Source: Mangrovimicrobium sp033283325
GTDB taxonomy: Bacteria > Pseudomonadota > Gammaproteobacteria > Pseudomonadales > Halieaceae
DNA: 64,000 bases
NCBI GenBank assembly: GCA_033283325.1
Contig: JAWMQO010000001.1
Location: 930,001-994,000, forward strand
Reading direction: 5' to 3'
Positions 8,543 through 17,044 of the stretch are shown here, piece by piece. Each line of letters opens with the position of its first letter. The stretch's first letter is position 1. The notes beneath the pieces are model-generated. The model was not told where the DNA came from, searched no databases, and was given only the letters and a program-made list of their open reading frames with translations. The position numbers and the translations under genes were made by a program.

Positions 8543-9535
8543 TCACTGTAATTCATCCGCCCTTGAACTCGAATGGGTCCTGATCATCATTTTCATGGTC
8601 TCAACTTCACCGTGTTCAAGGGCGGTGTTCAGCCATTCCCGTTCAAATGATGTATCGGTTTCAAGCTCACTGATGAGGGCAGAATATTGCTTTAGAAGAG
8701 CGTCGAATTCAGCGATACGATCCAGGACTGGTGTCATCGAGTGAGTTGAATCCAGTATCGGGTAGTACTTTTTCTGAAGGCTCAGTCCAATCTTCACCGT
8801 AATAAGATTGCGACCCTTTTTCTCCATCGCCTCACCGAGACTCAAACAGGCTCTCAGCCAATCCTCATTGTTTGTAGTTTGTGCATCACACATCAAAAAT
8901 ATCGAGGCATATGAAGGTAAGTTAAAGGCGGCTGCTTGGGCAGCAAATCCAAATGCGCACTGTCGACTTTCCGGAAGGTGGGTCTCAACGACTTGTGCGA
9001 ACTCGGCCATCTGCTCAATGTAGTTATCGTTCATTTCAGGACGCCCCACAGCGTCCTGGATAAAATTGAGTGCATTATTCGCGTTTCCCTTCCGGTGTTG
9101 GGAAATGGCATTTTCAAGGTAGTAAAATCCATTCTGGGGACTAATTCGAACAAGCTGAGGCAGTGGATCATCTTTACAGATCTCTTGTATTTTCGTGGAC
9201 CTTCTTTGGAAGTAGCATGCATCTGCCAGTGTCTGAAGAAGCAAACCGTTTTCAGCGTTTAATCGTTTTGCCTTCTCCAGATACAGTGCTTCAGGCAGTT
9301 CTGAAAACTCCTCCAGAACCTCCACTCCCGCAAAAACAGCGCCCAACACCAATGCGTTCACATCATTAGTAAGAAATAGCCTTTCGATTTGCTCAGCCGA
9401 AGGGTATGACGTTTCACAATCGCCCCCACTTTGTTCGTCGCCGGAGACGACCGGATTGAACAGGGTTGCAAATGCGAAACCGTATGCCGCGAGTTTTGGT
9501 CTTTTTCGAAGAAAGTGCATTTCGTGACTGGGCAT
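8543..9535 (-). CDS. Exported protein of unknown function, helical-repeat-like, on the putative element
   Basis: This protein of up to 330 residues has a basic N-terminus and a hydrophobic segment (LAAYGFAFATLFNPVVSG) that looks like a signal peptide. The rest is helical with Ala/Leu/Tyr patterns reminiscent of TPR or Sel1-type repeats (FYYLENAISQHRKGNANNA, AFGFAAQAAAFNLPSYAS) and scattered Cys. I do not recognise the family. The start is unclear: AAGGAGG abuts the ATG at 9535 with no spacing, while the next in-frame ATG at 9520 is 15 bases from it. Codon use and base composition are AT-richer than in neighbouring genes, consistent with acquisition. Confidence 0.65.
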   Translation of the reverse strand: MPSHEMHFLRKRPKLAAYGFAFATLFNPVVSGDEQSGGDCETSYPSAEQIERLFLTNDVNALVLGAVFAGVEVLEEFSELPEALYLEKAKRLNAENGLLLQTLADACYFQRRSTKIQEICKDDPLPQLVRISPQNGFYYLENAISQHRKGNANNALNFIQDAVGRPEMNDNYIEQMAEFAQVVETHLPESRQCAFGFAAQAAAFNLPSYASIFLMCDAQTTNNEDWLRACLSLGEAMEKKGRNLITVKIGLSLQKKYYPILDSTHSMTPVLDRIAEFDALLKQYSALISELETDTSFEREWLNTALEHGEVETMKMMIRTHSSSRADELQ

Positions 9536-9695
9536 CCTCCTTGATGATGGCCCCTGACTTTTCTCGTCTGGGACGGAAGCACTATGTTGCCTAGTTTAGT
9601 TCAATGACAACTAGAATTAGTGAATCAAGCTTATTTAGACAACTTCCCTTCGATCCAAATGGAACTGTGTAATTAAATACGGACAAAAACAGTAT

Positions 9696-9781
9696 TGGTA
9701 CCGGAGGCCGGACTTGAACCGGCACGCCCTTTCAGGCAACGGATTTTGAATCCGTCGTGTCTACCATTCCACCACTCCGGC
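9696..9781 (-). tRNA. tRNA-Leu, anticodon CAA
   Basis: On the minus strand this folds as a class II tRNA of 86 bases. The acceptor GCCGGAG pairs with CTCCGGT (last pair G-U), followed by A and an encoded CCA. The anticodon stem ACGGA/TCCGT encloses loop TTCAAAA, giving anticodon CAA for codon UUG. The T arm is GCCGG-TTCAAGT-CCGGC and the variable arm is TGCCTGAAAGGGCG. A partial copy lies at 8386-8444. Confidence 0.95.
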
Positions 9782-10038
9782 ATTGAGCAGTCGGGCGGCC
9801 TGTGAAAGTGGTCACCCGGGGAGAGCGCGCGATTATAGCAACCGCTTCCCAAACTGCAATAAGCCACTTAAACCTTCACCCAAATCCCTGTAAACTCCGC
9901 CACGGTCGGGCTTCACGCCTCGGCCGCCTTCCCATCCGTGCCTCGGGCCGACGTGCGTTCGGTCGGGCTGGCACGGTGGGGGATCTGAGTATCTGCAACC
10001 TGAATCGAGGCCTTTGGGGCCACAAGGGAGAAAGGACC

Positions 10039-10296
10039 ATGTCCATGAAACTGGTAAAGAAAACCGCCGAATACAGCATCTACAAGCGCCGTGACGACCG
10101 CTTCGCGGTAAAGGACGCCAAAAAGCAGTCCGTCAACGGTGAAGAGAAAGTCAAAATTCTGGTGGCCGAAGGCCTGGTGGAGGTGAAGCTGCCCGCACCG
10201 GTCGAGGAAGCGCCTGAAGAGGAAGCCACTGCCGAGGAAGCCACCGCTGCAGCAGAAGAAGCGCCTGCTGAAGAGGAAGAGGCCAAGGAAGAGTAA
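10039..10296 (+). CDS. Small protein with basic head and acidic Ala/Glu tail, unknown function
   Basis: The protein has 85 residues. The start at ATG 10039 is supported by GGGAGAAAGGA upstream. Residues 1-50 are basic and folded-looking (LVKKTAEYSIYKRRDDRFAV), and residues 52-85 are almost entirely Pro, Ala and Glu, giving an intrinsically disordered acidic tail. The frame stays open upstream to about 9802, but that part has no ribosome binding site and overlaps the tRNA flank. A strong terminator follows at 10318. I do not recognise a named family. The charge segregation suggests a nucleic-acid- or ribosome-associated protein, which is inference only. Confidence 0.7.
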   Translation: MSMKLVKKTAEYSIYKRRDDRFAVKDAKKQSVNGEEKVKILVAEGLVEVKLPAPVEEAPEEEATAEEATAAAEEAPAEEEEAKEE

Positions 10297-10317
10297 TTCC
10301 GGCCCCGGGTCATCGAG

Positions 10318-10342
10318 AAGCCGGCCCAGTGCCGGCTTTTTT
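10318..10342 (+). terminator. Intrinsic terminator before queA
   Basis: AAGCCGGC (10318-10325) pairs with GCCGGCTT (10331-10338) around a 5-base loop, followed by a run of six T at 10337-10342. It ends the transcript of the 85-residue protein; the queA start follows 14 bases later. Confidence 0.9.
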
Positions 10343-10355
10343 ATCCCTATTTGCC

Positions 10356-11491
<1,136 letters not shown>

Positions 11492-11495
<4 letters not shown>

Positions 11496-12613
11496 GCCGC
11501 GAATGCCACATGCAGTTTGAGCGGCTTGGTAGCGACGGCAAGGCCCGCCGCGGGCGGCTGCACTTCCCCCGCGGCACAGTGGAAACCCCGGCCTTCATGC
11601 CGGTGGGCACCTACGGTACGGTCAAGGGCATGCTGCCGCGGGATGTCCGTGAGATCGGCGCCCAGATTATCCTCGGCAACACATTCCACCTGTGGCTGCG
11701 CCCTGGTACGGAAATTATCGAGGCCCACGGCGACCTCCACGATTTCATGGCCTGGGACGGCCCAATCCTCACCGATTCCGGCGGCTTCCAGGTCTTCAGC
11801 CTGGGCAAGATGCGCAAGATCAGCGAGGAGGGCGTGCGCTTCCAGTCGCCGGTGGACGGCTCCAAGGTCTTCCTCGACCCGGAGACCTCCATGGCCATCC
11901 AGCGCTCCCTGGGCTCGGACATCGTCATGATCTTCGACGAGTGCACGCCCTATCCCGCAACGGAGACCGAGGCGCGGGATTCGATGGAGCTGTCCCTGCG
12001 CTGGGCGGCGCGCAGCAAGGCTGCCCATGGCGAGAGCGCGTCGGCCCTGTTCGGCATCGTCCAGGGCGGTATGTATCCGCAGCTGCGGGAGGCATCACTG
12101 GCGGGTCTGGAGAATATCGGCTTCGACGGTTACGCGATTGGCGGGCTCTCGGTGGGCGAACCCAAGGAGGAAATGCTCAAGGTACTCGAGGTGATGCAGC
12201 CGCTGATGCCCGAGGACAAGCCGCGCTACCTGATGGGCGTGGGGACCCCCGCGGACCTGCTCGAAGGCGTGCGCAGGGGTGTCGACATGTTCGACTGTGT
12301 GATGCCCACCCGCAACGCGCGCAACGGCCACCTCTTCACTTCCCGCGGCGTGATCAAGCTGCGCAACAGCCGCCACAAGCGCAGCACCCTGCCGCTGGAC
12401 GAGAATTGCGGCTGTTACACCTGCAGCAACTTCAGCCGGGCCTACCTGCACCACCTGGACAAGTGCAACGAGATCCTCGGTTCCCAGTTGAACACCATCC
12501 ACAACCTCCACTATTACCAGCAGCACATGGCGAACATCCGCGCTGCGATCGAGGGTGCTAAGCTGGAGGCTTACGCAGAACAATACTACGCGGAGCAGGA
12601 AGGTGATGTATAA
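11492..12613 (+). CDS. tgt: tRNA-guanine(34) transglycosylase
   Basis: Tgt swaps guanine 34 for preQ1 in tRNAs with GUN anticodons. The 373-residue protein has the RGRLHFPRGTVETPAFMPVG opening, PILTDSGGFQVFSLGK with Asp95, the GVGTPADLLEGV and MFDCVMPTRNARNGHLFT blocks around the nucleophilic Asp, and the zinc site CGCYTCSNFSRAYLHHL. GTG 11492 overlaps the queA stop and has GGGAGG upstream; ATG 11510 is an alternative start that lacks a ribosome binding site. It overlaps the next gene by 8 bases. In many gammaproteobacteria yajC-secDF follows tgt; here a YqfO-like gene does. Confidence 0.97.
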
Positions 12614-12929
12614 ACTTGGTTTCTACGTACCCGAATCCCACCTCGCTGCGGTAAAGGAGGCCTGTTTCAACGCCGGGGCAGGCCGGATTGGCGACTACGA
12701 ACACTGCTGCTGGCAGACGCCGGGGGAGGGCCAGTTCCGCCCGATGAGCGGCAGCCAGCCATTCATCGGCAACCAGGGGGCGCTGGAGCGCGTGCCGGAG
12801 TACCGGGTGGAGATGGTTTGCGAGCGGCCTTATATGGCCGGTGTGGTCGAGGCCATGCGTGACGCCCATCCTTATGAAGAACCGGCCTGGGATGTGGTGG
12901 AACTGGTCACCGACCTGTCCCGTATCTGA
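12606..12929 (+). CDS. YqfO-like (NIF3 insert/CutA-like domain) protein
   Basis: This 107-residue protein begins MYKLGFYVPESHLAAVKEAC and has GAGRIGDYEHCCWQTPGEGQ and DAHPYEEPAWDVVEL, the signature of stand-alone YqfO-type domains otherwise found inserted in NIF3-like proteins. The fold is PII/CutA-like. The cellular role is not established. ATG 12606 overlaps the tgt stop by 8 bases and has an AGGAAGG ribosome binding site, so it is translationally coupled to the queuosine genes. Whether it has anything to do with tRNA modification is unknown. A REP element follows in the next intergenic gap. Confidence 0.85.
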   Translation: MYKLGFYVPESHLAAVKEACFNAGAGRIGDYEHCCWQTPGEGQFRPMSGSQPFIGNQGALERVPEYRVEMVCERPYMAGVVEAMRDAHPYEEPAWDVVELVTDLSRI

Positions 12930-12964
12930 TCACGCTTAGTGGGGTGAGAGCCTGTTGACGGCCC

Positions 12965-13022
12965 GTGGGAGCCCGCTCCGCGGGCGATTGGCCTCGGTAT
13001 CGCTCACGGAGTGAGCTCCTGC
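12965..13022. repeat. REP-type inverted pair between the YqfO-like and Nudix genes
   Basis: The first unit starts GTGGGAGCCCGCTCCGCGGG at 12965 and ends GCGA at 12987. The second, inverted unit at 13000-13022 reads on the other strand GCAGGAGCTCACTCCGTGAG and ends in GCGA. Twelve bases separate the units. It has the same design as the copy inside queA, with small differences at the outer end. Confidence 0.85.
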
Positions 13023-13075
13023 AGCACCAACCCGGCCCGCATGGCGGGACGCTTTGACAATGTGATTTGAGCAAG

Positions 13076-13666
13076 ATGGTATTCGACAAACTCAGCCAAA
13101 AACTTCCACTGGACGGCCTGCACTGGGACACCAGCGACCGGCCGCAGGCCGCCGTGCTGGTCAGCCTTTCGGACGAGCCTTCGCCCCGGGTGATGCTCGG
13201 CCGACGCACCCAGCGCATGCGCCACCACCCCGGCGAAATCGCCTTTCCCGGCGGCAAGCGGGAGAGCAGGGACGCCACGCCCTGGGTGACAGCCCTGAGG
13301 GAAGCGGAGGAGGAAGTGGGCATGCCGATGAGCGCGCCGCGTCCGCTGGGCGAGTTGAGCCCACTGGTTACCCGCACGGGCTTCGAGGTGCATCCCTGCG
13401 TTGCAGTCACGCCTGCCGTGTTCCAGCCGGTGGTGGACACCCGGGAATTCGAATCCGTGTTCACCCAGCCCCTGGCGGTATTCGCCGATCATTCGGTGTT
13501 CCGCCTCGAGCGCATCCAGGTGGACGGGCGCGAGCGCATGGTGCCGCACTACGATGTGGAGGGCGACAATATCTGGGGGGTAACCGCCGCGGTGCTGGCC
13601 TTGCTGGCCAACATTGCCTACGATGCGGGGCTCGAACTCAATCGCGACTGGAGCGTGGCACCTTGA
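13076..13666 (+). CDS. CoA pyrophosphatase-type Nudix hydrolase (NudL-like)
   Basis: This protein of about 196 residues contains the combined UPF0035/Nudix signature: RTQRMRHHPGEIAFPGGKRE followed by RDATPWVTALREAEEEVGM (residues about 44-83). That spacing is typical of NudL-like enzymes, which hydrolyse CoA and derivatives to phosphopantetheine and 3',5'-ADP. Start choice is uncertain: ATG 13076 is used here, while TTG 13067 in the same frame adds three residues, and neither has a strong ribosome binding site. Its stop overlaps the gamma-carbonic anhydrase start, so the two are coupled. A CoA-recycling role would fit the CoA-dependent catabolism elsewhere in the window but is not specific. 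Confidence 0.9.
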   Translation: MVFDKLSQKLPLDGLHWDTSDRPQAAVLVSLSDEPSPRVMLGRRTQRMRHHPGEIAFPGGKRESRDATPWVTALREAEEEVGMPMSAPRPLGELSPLVTRTGFEVHPCVAVTPAVFQPVVDTREFESVFTQPLAVFADHSVFRLERIQVDGRERMVPHYDVEGDNIWGVTAAVLALLANIAYDAGLELNRDWSVAP

Positions 13667-14187
13667 AGTATTCCCTCGGCGAGAAACAGGTACAACTGGT
13701 TGGCGAAGGCCAGTTCATCGCACCCGGCGCCGCGCTGATTGGCGACGTGATCCTCCACGAGGAGGCCAGTGTCTGGTTCTGCGCGGTACTCAGGGGCGAT
13801 GTCGAGCAGATCGAGATCGGCCCCGGCAGCAACATCCAGGACGGCACGGTAGTGCACGCGGACCCGGGCTGCCCGGTCAGGCTGGGGCGCGACGTGACAG
13901 TGGGGCACAATGCCATGATCCACGGCTGCGAGATCGGCGACGGTAGCCTGATCGGCATCAACGCGGTGGTCCTGAACCGGGCCAAAATCGGTAAGGGCTG
14001 CCTGATCGGCGCGAATACACTGATTACCGAGGGCATGGAAATTCCCGACGGATCGATGGTCCTGGGCTCGCCGGGCAAAGTGGTGAAGCAACTGGATGAG
14101 GAAGGCCGCGCCCAACTCTTACTCAGTGCCGAAGGCTACCGCCAGAAGGCGCGCCGCTACCACCGGGAACTCCGGGAGCAGCCGTGA
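13663..14187 (+). CDS. Gamma-carbonic anhydrase family protein (YrdA-like)
   Basis: This 174-residue left-handed beta-helix protein has hexapeptide repeats (GDVILHEEASVWFCAVLRGD, IGDGSLIGINAVVLN, IGKGCLIGANTLI). The three metal-ligand His are in place at residues 65, 82 and 87 (VVHAD, VGHNAMIHG). YrdA-type proteins bind zinc or iron, but carbonic anhydrase activity is often weak or unproven. TTG 13663 overlaps the stop of the Nudix gene. The DUF1289 gene follows 16 bases downstream, giving a three-gene unit. Confidence 0.92.
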   Translation: MKYSLGEKQVQLVGEGQFIAPGAALIGDVILHEEASVWFCAVLRGDVEQIEIGPGSNIQDGTVVHADPGCPVRLGRDVTVGHNAMIHGCEIGDGSLIGINAVVLNRAKIGKGCLIGANTLITEGMEIPDGSMVLGSPGKVVKQLDEEGRAQLLLSAEGYRQKARRYHRELREQP

Positions 14188-14203
14188 GCGGGGAGAAACA
14201 GTC

Positions 14204-14395
14204 GTGAGCCAAGAGGTACCCAGGTCCCCCTGCATTTCCGTCTGCGTGCTGGACGAGAAGGATATTTGTACCGGCTGCTACCGCAGCGCCGGGGAGATCA
14301 CCGACTGGTTCATGGCCAGTCCCGAGCAGAAACGCGAGATTATCGCCAGGGCGCGTGAACGCCAGGCCGCGGCGAGCCGCATTCGTCTCTCCTGA
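14204..14395 (+). CDS. DUF1289 small Cys-motif protein
   Basis: The protein has 63 residues. GTG 14204 is preceded by GGGGAG eight bases upstream. The pattern SPCISVCVLDEKDICTGCYR has Cys at 10, 14, 22 and 25, followed by EITDW, diagnostic of DUF1289 proteins (YdhL-like). The four Cys probably bind a metal or Fe-S cluster. No function is established. It ends the Nudix/gamma-CA unit and converges with the CorB-like gene 35 bases downstream. Confidence 0.88.
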   Translation: MSQEVPRSPCISVCVLDEKDICTGCYRSAGEITDWFMASPEQKREIIARARERQAAASRIRLS

Positions 14396-14430
14396 TTACC
14401 TGATCAGATTTTTTCCCCGCCATGGGGAGC

Positions 14431-15711
14431 TCAGTGACGTTTGGCCTTGGCGGGCAGTGCGCGTACCGCCTGCACCACGTTGCTCTGCAGCTCGAGAATT
14501 TCCAGCTTGTAACCCTCGATGGCCAGGCCGGCGTTGCCGTCGGGGAAGCTCTCAAGGGTCTCCAGAATCAGCCCGCTGAGGGTTTTAGGGCCATTGGTGG
14601 GCAGGTGCCACTTCAGTGACTTGTTGATCTCCCGGATGTTGGCGTTGCCGGCGATGATGTAGCTGCCGTCGCGCTGGGGGTAGATATTGTCCTGGCTGTC
14701 CTGCAGGTTTGAGGTGAACTCGCCGACGATCTCCTCGAGGATATCCTCCAGGGCCACCAGCCCCATCACCTCGCCGTATTCGTCGACCACCACGCCGAGA
14801 CGGTGCTTGTTCTTCTGGAAATTCATCAGCTGGGTGTGCAGCGGAGTGCTCTCCGGCACGAAGTAGGGCTCGTCCATTTCCCGCTGCAGGGACACCCGGT
14901 CGAGGCCCCCACCGTCGATCACCCGGGTCAGGTTGCGGGTGTGGAGTACCCCGACGATATTGTTGATGTCCTCCCGCCACACCGGCAGGCGGGTGTGGGA
15001 GCTCGCCTGGATTTTCTTCAGCACACACTCGTCGTCTTCATCCAGGTCAATACCATAGACCTCGTTGCGCGGCACCATGATGTCGTCCACGGTCACGTAT
15101 TCGAGGTTAAGGATATTCAGCAACATGCCGCGGTGGCGGGCGGGAATCAGGCGCCCGGCATCGGTGACGATGGTGCGCAGTTCCTCCGAGGAAACACTTT
15201 CATCTGCCTGCTTCTCCGGATCGAAACCGAGCCCGCGCAGAATACCGTTGGTAATCCAGTTCACCATGACCACGATCGGGAACAGCAGCTTCATCAGCGG
15301 CAGCAGGATCAGGCTGGCGGGGAAGGCAACCCGCTCCGGGTGCAGGGCGGCGATGGTCTTCGGCGTGATCTCGGCGAAAACCAGCACCACCAGGGTAAGG
15401 GCTATCGAACCGACCAGGATGCCCGCGTCGCCGGCAATGCGGATGGCGATTACCGTGACTATCGCCGCCGCAAGATTATTGACGAGGTTATTGCCAATCA
15501 GGATCAGGCCGATCAGGCGGTCAGGACGGTCCAGCAGCTTGCCCGCGCGGTTGGCACCGCGGTGATGGTGTTTCTGCAAGTGGCGCAGGCGATAGCGATT
15601 CAGCGACATCATGCCCGTCTCCGAACTGGAGAAGAAGGCGGAGAAGAGAATCAGTGCTGCCAGAACGGAAAAAAGAAGACCTAGTGGTGCTTCGTCCAAG
15701 GCGGTGAGCAA
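14431..15711 (-). CDS. CNNM/CorB-family membrane protein (DUF21-CBS-CorC domains)
   Basis: This 426-residue protein consists of an N-terminal DUF21 transmembrane domain (about 1-190, with FFSSSETGMMSLNRYRLRHL and FAEITPKTIAALHPERVAF), a CBS pair (about 205-330, starting VDDIMVPRNEVYGID, with DEYGEVMGLVALEDILEEIV) and a C-terminal CorC/HlyC domain. Relatives are linked to magnesium/cobalt efflux or resistance. The only in-frame start at the 5' end is TTG 15711, with AAAGG directly upstream. With the CcsA-like gene and ffh it makes a common gammaproteobacterial neighbourhood, but here two long hairpins separate it from the CcsA-like gene. Confidence 0.92.
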   Translation of the reverse strand: MLTALDEAPLGLLFSVLAALILFSAFFSSSETGMMSLNRYRLRHLQKHHHRGANRAGKLLDRPDRLIGLILIGNNLVNNLAAAIVTVIAIRIAGDAGILVGSIALTLVVLVFAEITPKTIAALHPERVAFPASLILLPLMKLLFPIVVMVNWITNGILRGLGFDPEKQADESVSSEELRTIVTDAGRLIPARHRGMLLNILNLEYVTVDDIMVPRNEVYGIDLDEDDECVLKKIQASSHTRLPVWREDINNIVGVLHTRNLTRVIDGGGLDRVSLQREMDEPYFVPESTPLHTQLMNFQKNKHRLGVVVDEYGEVMGLVALEDILEEIVGEFTSNLQDSQDNIYPQRDGSYIIAGNANIREINKSLKWHLPTNGPKTLSGLILETLESFPDGNAGLAIEGYKLEILELQSNVVQAVRALPAKAKRH

Positions 15712-15860
15712 CCTTTAACATGGGCGAGGGCGTATCTTGAAGAAAAAGGCCGGGTTGGGCAAGCCCCAGTGCCCTCGGTTTCGGGACTCGCATGAGTCAA
15801 TTCTGAGCGGTGAAGTCGGGTTTCTTTTTGCCGGAGTCAGGGTATGGAGCTCCGGGAATC

Positions 15861-15937
15861 GCATTCGCCGCGGCATTTTTCCGCGCTTGCTCCAAAGCGT
15901 TTATAGTCGCCGCGCGAAAAAATGCCGCGGCGAATGC
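15861..15937. repeat. Long hairpin, left member of a pair with a conserved loop
   Basis: A 26-bp inverted repeat with one mismatch: the left arm 15861-15886 starts GCATTCGCCGCGGC and the right arm 15912-15937 ends GCCGCGGCGAATGC. The 25-base loop contains GCTCCAAAGCGTT at 15889-15901, then TAT and AGTCGC. The hairpin at 16002-16067 carries the same loop core inverted but has a different stem sequence. No coding frame explains it. Confidence 0.85.
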
Positions 15938-16001
15938 TTGCGCAGTGCAGGTTCCACGAGACAAGGTACCACAGCGCTGGTCAATGGAACGACGCGAGGT
16001 G

Positions 16002-16067
16002 CCGGCTCAAATAGCCTCCCGCCGCGACTCAGAACGCTTTGGAGCGGCGGGAGGCTATTTGAACCGG
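16002..16067. repeat. Long hairpin, right member of a pair with a conserved loop
   Basis: A 24-bp inverted repeat with one mismatch: the left arm 16002-16025 ends CTCCCGCCGC and the right arm 16044-16067 starts GCGGCGGGAG. The 18-base loop, overlapping the stem by two bases, holds AACGCTTTGGAGC (16033-16045), the exact reverse complement of the loop core at 15889-15901. GACTC before it matches the inverted AGTC of the first loop. Together the pair fills most of the 432-base gap between the CorB-like and CcsA-like genes. Confidence 0.85.
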
Positions 16068-16143
16068 TGCCGGGATGCCCGCTACAGCAGTGAAAAATGC
16101 GGATGCCTCCAGCCCAATAATCACAAGACTGCAAAGAAATTGC

Positions 16144-16947
16144 TCAACCCCGCTGAAGTACCAGCTCCAGCACCAGCTTCGAACCAAAAAACGCCAGCAT
16201 CAATGCCGCAAAACCGGCCAGGGTCAGGCGTACCGCCGTCTGCGCCCGCCAGCCCAGCTGCAGGTGGCCCCAGAGTAAAACCGCGAACAAAATCCAGGCC
16301 AGCATGGTCAGGGTCGTCTTGTGCACCAGGTGCTGGGCGAAAAGATCGTCGACGAAGAGAAAGCCGCTGACAATGGATACCGTCAGCAGGAACAGCCCCG
16401 CCCACAGCAATTCGAAGAGAATTTTCTCCATCAATTGCAGTGGGGGCAGGATCTGCACGATGCCACGGGTGTGGCGGTGGTGGAGCTGGTAGTCCTGGGT
16501 GGCCACCAGCGCGGCCTGGGCCGTAGCGAGGGTCAGCACCGCATAGGCGAGGATGGAGCTGGAAATATGCAGCACCATACCCGGGGGCTGGTGACGGGAG
16601 AGTACCTCGGTATCCGGCGCGTAGGCGGAGACCAGGACCGACAGGGCAGAGAGGGGGAACAGTATCACCAGCAGGTTCTGCAGGGGCCGCCGCAGCATCA
16701 GCAGCACACAGGTGATGTTGATGGTGAGGAATATGAGTGCGGAAATCGTGTAGAAGCCCAGGTGCAGGCCGCCGGTACCGGCCACGCTGGTGATAGCCAC
16801 GATAGCGTGGGTGAGCAGGGCGCCGGCGCCGAGGGCGATGACACCGCGGCCCAGGCCCTGCTGGCGCTGGGTGATATTGAACAGGTGCAGGCCGGTGGCG
16901 GCGAGATAGAGCAGCGCGGCGACTGGCGCGAGAATGGCGACCGACAT
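16144..16947 (-). CDS. CcsA/YpjD-like cytochrome c assembly family membrane protein
   Basis: This 267-residue protein has about eight membrane helices and the PPGMVLHISSSILAYAVLTLA segment typical of CcsA/ResC-like proteins, with His residues in conserved positions (LHISS, and a later HLVHKTTLTMLAW). The YpjD branch is usually found next to the CorB-like gene and ffh, as here, and may act in heme handling or in metal efflux with CorB rather than in classical cytochrome c maturation. It is divergent from ffh with 97 bases between, which should hold both promoters. Confidence 0.9.
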   Translation of the reverse strand: MSVAILAPVAALLYLAATGLHLFNITQRQQGLGRGVIALGAGALLTHAIVAITSVAGTGGLHLGFYTISALIFLTINITCVLLMLRRPLQNLLVILFPLSALSVLVSAYAPDTEVLSRHQPPGMVLHISSSILAYAVLTLATAQAALVATQDYQLHHRHTRGIVQILPPLQLMEKILFELLWAGLFLLTVSIVSGFLFVDDLFAQHLVHKTTLTMLAWILFAVLLWGHLQLGWRAQTAVRLTLAGFAALMLAFFGSKLVLELVLQRG

Positions 16948-17044
16948 CGGTTTGGGCTTGGTCCGGAGGGTGACGTATAATTCGCACCTTTGTACAGAAC
17001 TGCCCCGGCGGAATCAATAGCCGCCATGTTTCGAGAGTGACTTC

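Larger units (their letters stand above)
8386..9695. mobile_element. Putative remnant of a tRNA-Leu-integrated element
   Basis: The segment is bounded by a tRNA-Leu 3' fragment (8386-8444) and the 3' end of an intact tRNA-Leu (9696), in the same orientation. This is the geometry left by an element integrated in the 3' part of a tRNA gene. The interior is clearly AT-richer than its neighbours and holds one unknown gene plus an 18-bp perfect palindrome. There is no integrase, so it is a deletion remnant, a non-autonomous element or a chance arrangement. Confidence 0.45.

Noticed and set aside
9802..10038. N-terminal extension of the 85-residue acidic protein
   Set aside because: The ribosome binding site and protein character support ATG 10039; the extension overlaps tRNA flanking DNA.
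10297..10355. preQ1 riboswitch upstream of queA
   Set aside because: The 59-base leader contains only an intrinsic terminator; there is no room or motif for a preQ1 aptamer.
15861..16067. Integron attC sites
   Set aside because: The hairpins are longer and lack the paired GTTRRRY/RYYYAAC core sites and the asymmetric arm structure of attC; no integron integrase or cassettes are nearby.
15861..16067. Ordinary intrinsic terminators between the CorB-like and CcsA-like genes
   Set aside because: Stems of 24-26 bp with large conserved loops and no U-run at either end are not typical terminators.
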